Shown here: one piece after another, positions 61,214-64,000 of the stretch
Layout of the letters: each line of letters begins with the position of its first letter
How positions within the stretch are numbered: the first letter of the stretch is position 1
DNA from: Lysobacterales bacterium
GTDB lineage: Bacteria > Pseudomonadota > Gammaproteobacteria > Xanthomonadales > SZUA-5
Assembly: GCA_019187485.1 (NCBI GenBank)
Contig: JABAQR010000004.1
Coordinates: forward strand, 1-64,000
Direction of reading: 5' to 3'
Length of the DNA: 64,000 nucleotides
Made by a program: the position numbers and the translations under genes
Notes under the pieces: generated by a model
What the model was told of the DNA's origin: nothing
What the model saw: only the letters and a program-made list of their open reading frames with translations
Databases searched by the model: none

Positions 61214-64000
61214 GCGGACTCCTCTGCGCCGTCCAAGAGGGCGTCCAGGCCTTCGATGAGCGTGTGCGGGAAACGCTGGCGCCACAGGCCGATGCCCGGC
61301 GCCAGGCCGAGCGCGCGCACGAACAGATACCAACTGTCTCCCAGATGGCGCTCGGGATCGTAGCCGTCGATTCGCTGCCCGAGATAGCGATGCACCGCGA
61401 CGGTGTAGATCAGCGCCTGCAATCCGTAGCGGTGCTCGCGCATCGCGCCGTCCAGCACCGGCCGCGCGTAGTCGGACAAGCGCCCCGCACCGAGCCAGTT
61501 GGTCTTGTAGTCGAGAATGTGCACGCGCCCTCGCCATTCGAAAACGAGATCGACAAAGCCGTTGAGCAGTCCCCGCAAGGGTGCGCGCCCGGCCGCGGCC
61601 GGCCACCAGGCGCCCAGGCCATGCCGGTCCAGCAGTCGGTGCAGCCCACCCCAGTGCGCCCGCTCCAGCGGAAGGGAGAATTCGAACTCGGCGCGGCGCC
61701 GGTGCCCGCGCAACCCGGCCAGCCGCAATCCGGGCACCAGTTCGGTGTCCAGGGTCCGATCGAGCAGCTCGCCGACGGCGGCCAGTTGCGCATCGTCTGC
61801 GGTCGGGTCGAGGTCGATGCCCTCGGCCTGGAGCGCCGCGCGGATGCGTTCGGTCTGATCCGCGTAGCGAGACGCACTCGTTGCCGCATCCGTCACGCGA
61901 TCCCTTTCGAGCAACTTGTGGATCGCATCGCCGAAGCGGGCGCCCCTGAGCTTGTCGAGGGCGGCGATGCGCGGATCCGGCGATGCTGGCGGCGCGATGT
62001 CGAACGGTTCGGGCTGCGGGCCGGTGTCCGATTCGTCTTCGGCGTGCCGGGGTGTTTCGGTGGCGTTGTCCTCGATCCGCCGGGTCAGCGAAGTGTAGCT
62101 GTGCAGACGAAAGTCCACGCGAACCGACGGCAGTGGTCCACGGGCGGCCCGGATCCGGGCAGGCGTCGCTGCCCGCTCCAGGGCCGTGAACCGCGAGGAG
62201 CGCTGGTCGATGCGCATGCCCGGAACGGCGGCGGCGAGCGCCTGCCAACTCTCACCTTCGACCCTCGCCAGGGCCGCGCCGAGCAGCACTTCCAGGCTGC
62301 CGCGATGGTTGGCGCCGAGCTCCGGCTGTGGCTCCAGGGGACCAAAGGCGTAGATCTGGCACATCCGCTCGGCGCGCGTCAGGGCCACGTAGAGTGTGCG
62401 CAGGCGCTCCTGCAGACCCTCGCGCAGTTCGCTCGCCTTGTGCGCGGCGAAGTGCATGCCGGCAAGGTTGATGCATAAACCATCCTGCGGGTCGTGAAAG
62501 CGTGCCAGGAAGCGCCTGGGATCGTCATTCCATGGGTTTTTCCCGCGCCATGCCATCGGCACGAATACCACCGGAAACTGCAGGCCTTTGCTTGCATGCA
62601 GGGTCATCAGCTGTACGCATCGGGATTCGCTTTCGATGCGCAACTGACGCTCGTTCCGGGCATCTTCGCCGGCAGTCTCGGCGTCTCGTTCACGCACGAA
62701 CCACTGGTACAGCTCCAGCGGGCCGTAGCAGTCGGCGGCGGCCTCCTGCAGGACTTCCGCGAGGTGACGGAGGTCCGTCATCGAACGCTCGCCGTCGGCG
62801 CCGGCAAGCAGTCGTGATGCCTGTCCCAGGATCACATCCTCCAGCATCGCCAGCACGCCGCGCTCGTTCCAGAACCGGCGCCAGCGGAGCAGTTCGTCGT
62901 GTTTTTCCTCCCACGCCTGTGCGTCGGCGGCGAGCCGGACCAGATCGGCGGCGGAGCATCCGAGCAGCCGGGTTGCAAGGGCGCCGCGCGCGGCGTACTC
63001 GTCGTTCGGATGCAGCAGCGCGTACAGCAGCAGCTGGACGTCGTCGGCCCATTCGGTCGCGAGCACGCTGGAGCGGCCGGCGCCGACCACCGGCACCCGC
63101 CGCTGTTGCAGCATGGCCCGCAGATCGGCGACTTGCCGGTTCGTGTTCAGCAGCACGGCGACATCGCCGGCCTGCACACCGCCGTTGGGATCGTTGAGCA
63201 GCGCGGCGATGTCGTCGGCGCAGGTCGCGAGCGCCAGCTCGTCGTTCGGTTCGGATTCCAGCAGGCGCAGACAGAGCGGCTGGCCGCTGTCCGGATCGGG
63301 CCACCGGTGTGGATCGCCGGGTGCGACCGGCAGGTATTCGATATCGACTCCGCCGAAGGCCGCCGCGCCAGCCATCGCGTACAGGCCGTTCAGCGCCGCG
63401 AGTAGCCGCGGGTGCGCGCGGAAATTGCGCTGGATCGCATAGCGCCGCTGCGCAGGAAGCTGGTCGCGAGCGGTCAGGTAGGCATGGATGTCGGCGCCGC
63501 GGAAGGCGTAGATCGATTGCTTCGGATCGCCGATCAGCACCAGTGCGCAGCGTGGGTCGTCGGCCCGCGCCCAGATGCGCCGGAAGATTTCCCACTGGCG
63601 GCCGTCGGTGTCCTGGAACTCGTCGATCAGAGCCACCGGCAGGGCTGTGCGCAGGCGCGCCGCCAGAGATTCTCCGTCCTCCCCGCACAAGCGCTCATGC
63701 ACATCGGCGATCAGGCGTGTGAAGGTGGTCTGGTTGCGCGCCAGCAGGCGGCGCGGGATCTCGGCGGTGGCGAAGGCGTGGGCAGCCTCGATCAGCTCTC
63801 CGATGGCCACCCATTCCGGCGAGGGGCGTTCGTCGGCCCATTTCGCGATGCGCGCGATCAGGGGGTTGCCGGTCAGAACTCCGGGACGATTCGGATTTTC
63901 CTGTTCCAGGAGTGTTGGGCTCCGGCAGTGATCCGCCAACGACTTCAGATCCATCAGGCAATCGGTTGAGCTTCCGTCGACGACGGCCTCGATCTGATCC
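61210..64000 (-). CDS. recB: Exodeoxyribonuclease V beta subunit RecB, partial at 5' end
   Basis: 3'-5' helicase and nuclease of RecBCD. About 929 residues are visible; the frame is open to the window edge (reading DQIEAVVDGSSTDCL before Met at 63954), so the N-terminal helicase part with Walker A is outside. Visible motifs: IDEFQDTDGRQW (motif II), LIGDPKQSIYAFRGADI (III), MTLHASKGLQFPVVFVP (V), VALTRAERM (VI), and the C-terminal nuclease with FGDAIHKLLE and HILDYKTNW...GLQALIYTVAVHRYL. recC is presumably beyond the window. Coupled to recD. Confidence 0.94.
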   Translation of the reverse strand, partial: DQIEAVVDGSSTDCLMDLKSLADHCRSPTLLEQENPNRPGVLTGNPLIARIAKWADERPSPEWVAIGELIEAAHAFATAEIPRRLLARNQTTFTRLIADVHERLCGEDGESLAARLRTALPVALIDEFQDTDGRQWEIFRRIWARADDPRCALVLIGDPKQSIYAFRGADIHAYLTARDQLPAQRRYAIQRNFRAHPRLLAALNGLYAMAGAAAFGGVDIEYLPVAPGDPHRWPDPDSGQPLCLRLLESEPNDELALATCADDIAALLNDPNGGVQAGDVAVLLNTNRQVADLRAMLQQRRVPVVGAGRSSVLATEWADDVQLLLYALLHPNDEYAARGALATRLLGCSAADLVRLAADAQAWEEKHDELLRWRRFWNERGVLAMLEDVILGQASRLLAGADGERSMTDLRHLAEVLQEAAADCYGPLELYQWFVRERDAETAGEDARNERQLRIESESRCVQLMTLHASKGLQFPVVFVPMAWRGKNPWNDDPRRFLARFHDPQDGLCINLAGMHFAAHKASELREGLQERLRTLYVALTRAERMCQIYAFGPLEPQPELGANHRGSLEVLLGAALARVEGESWQALAAAVPGMRIDQRSSRFTALERAATPARIRAARGPLPSVRVDFRLHSYTSLTRRIEDNATETPRHAEDESDTGPQPEPFDIAPPASPDPRIAALDKLRGARFGDAIHKLLERDRVTDAATSASRYADQTERIRAALQAEGIDLDPTADDAQLAAVGELLDRTLDTELVPGLRLAGLRGHRRRAEFEFSLPLERAHWGGLHRLLDRHGLGAWWPAAAGRAPLRGLLNGFVDLVFEWRGRVHILDYKTNWLGAGRLSDYARPVLDGAMREHRYGLQALIYTVAVHRYLGQRIDGYDPERHLGDSWYLFVRALGLAPGIGLWRQRFPHTLIEGLDALLDGAEESA

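Overview
The window is about 64 kb of high-GC chromosomal DNA from a gammaproteobacterium, most likely Xanthomonadales (Xanthomonadaceae/Rhodanobacteraceae type). The clues are the run sdhCDAB - sdhE - ygfX-like - lolC - lolD - comEC - exbB - exbD - msbA - lpxK, a complete type IV minor pilin cluster, a kynurenine pathway operon, RecB/RecD, and secreted proteins ending in Gly-Phe-Glu. I see no rRNA, tRNA, CRISPR array, insertion sequence, integrase or phage gene. The taxonomic call is inference.

Layout. 1-3.0 kb (minus): rluB (cut by the window edge), scpB, scpA and a YciO/YrdC-type protein, joined by 1-4 base overlaps. 3.1-4.9 kb (plus): bolA, a PpiC-type lipoprotein isomerase and a PmtA-like methyltransferase. 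5.1-6.8 kb (minus): a PhnD-like periplasmic protein and ygfZ. 6.8-11.4 kb (plus): the succinate dehydrogenase locus, with an SDHAF4-like factor before sdhC and SdhE plus a YgfX-like protein after sdhB; a heptamer-repeat element lies between sdhA and sdhB. 11.4-19.7 kb (plus): lipoprotein release (lolC, lolD), DNA uptake (comEC), an ExbB/ExbD motor, and lipid A flipping and phosphorylation (msbA, lpxK).

19.9-22.3 kb: a DUF1579 exported protein and a YheS-like ABC-F ATPase. 22.5-30.7 kb (minus): fimT - pilV - pilW - pilX - pilY1 - pilE, the priming minor pilins and adhesin of type IV pili. 30.9-35.9 kb (minus): bpt, tesB, trmJ, kmo, kynU. 36.2-44.5 kb: four exported proteins in a row, namely a 14-repeat FG-GAP protein, a zinc metalloprotease, a LolA-like protein and an 11-Asp-box VPS10/sortilin-type propeller. 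The first two are convergent, unrelated, and share the C-terminal pattern FxxGFE. 44.7-48.5 kb: a second PhnD-like protein followed by a membrane GGDEF-EAL enzyme, a small DMT-type protein and, on the other strand, a PilZ protein; this forms a small c-di-GMP group and contains a 26-bp palindrome related to the sdh repeat element.

48.6-53.2 kb: a YbbA/YbbP-type ABC exporter divergent from tesA, then an ExoD-family membrane protein. A 572-base stretch without a recognisable gene follows. 53.8-59.3 kb (plus): a thioredoxin-fold/NHL-repeat protein, uvrC, pgsA, apbC and a yeast-type cytosine deaminase. 59.5-64 kb (minus): recD and the C-terminal three quarters of recB, which runs off the window.

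Taken together this is mostly core envelope, respiration and repair, with accessory surface functions (pili, secreted propellers and protease) and c-di-GMP signalling between. The observations most worth following are the shared FxxGFE tail, the paired dispersed repeat elements, the doubled SDH assembly factors and the PhnD/GGDEF-EAL/PilZ neighbourhood.
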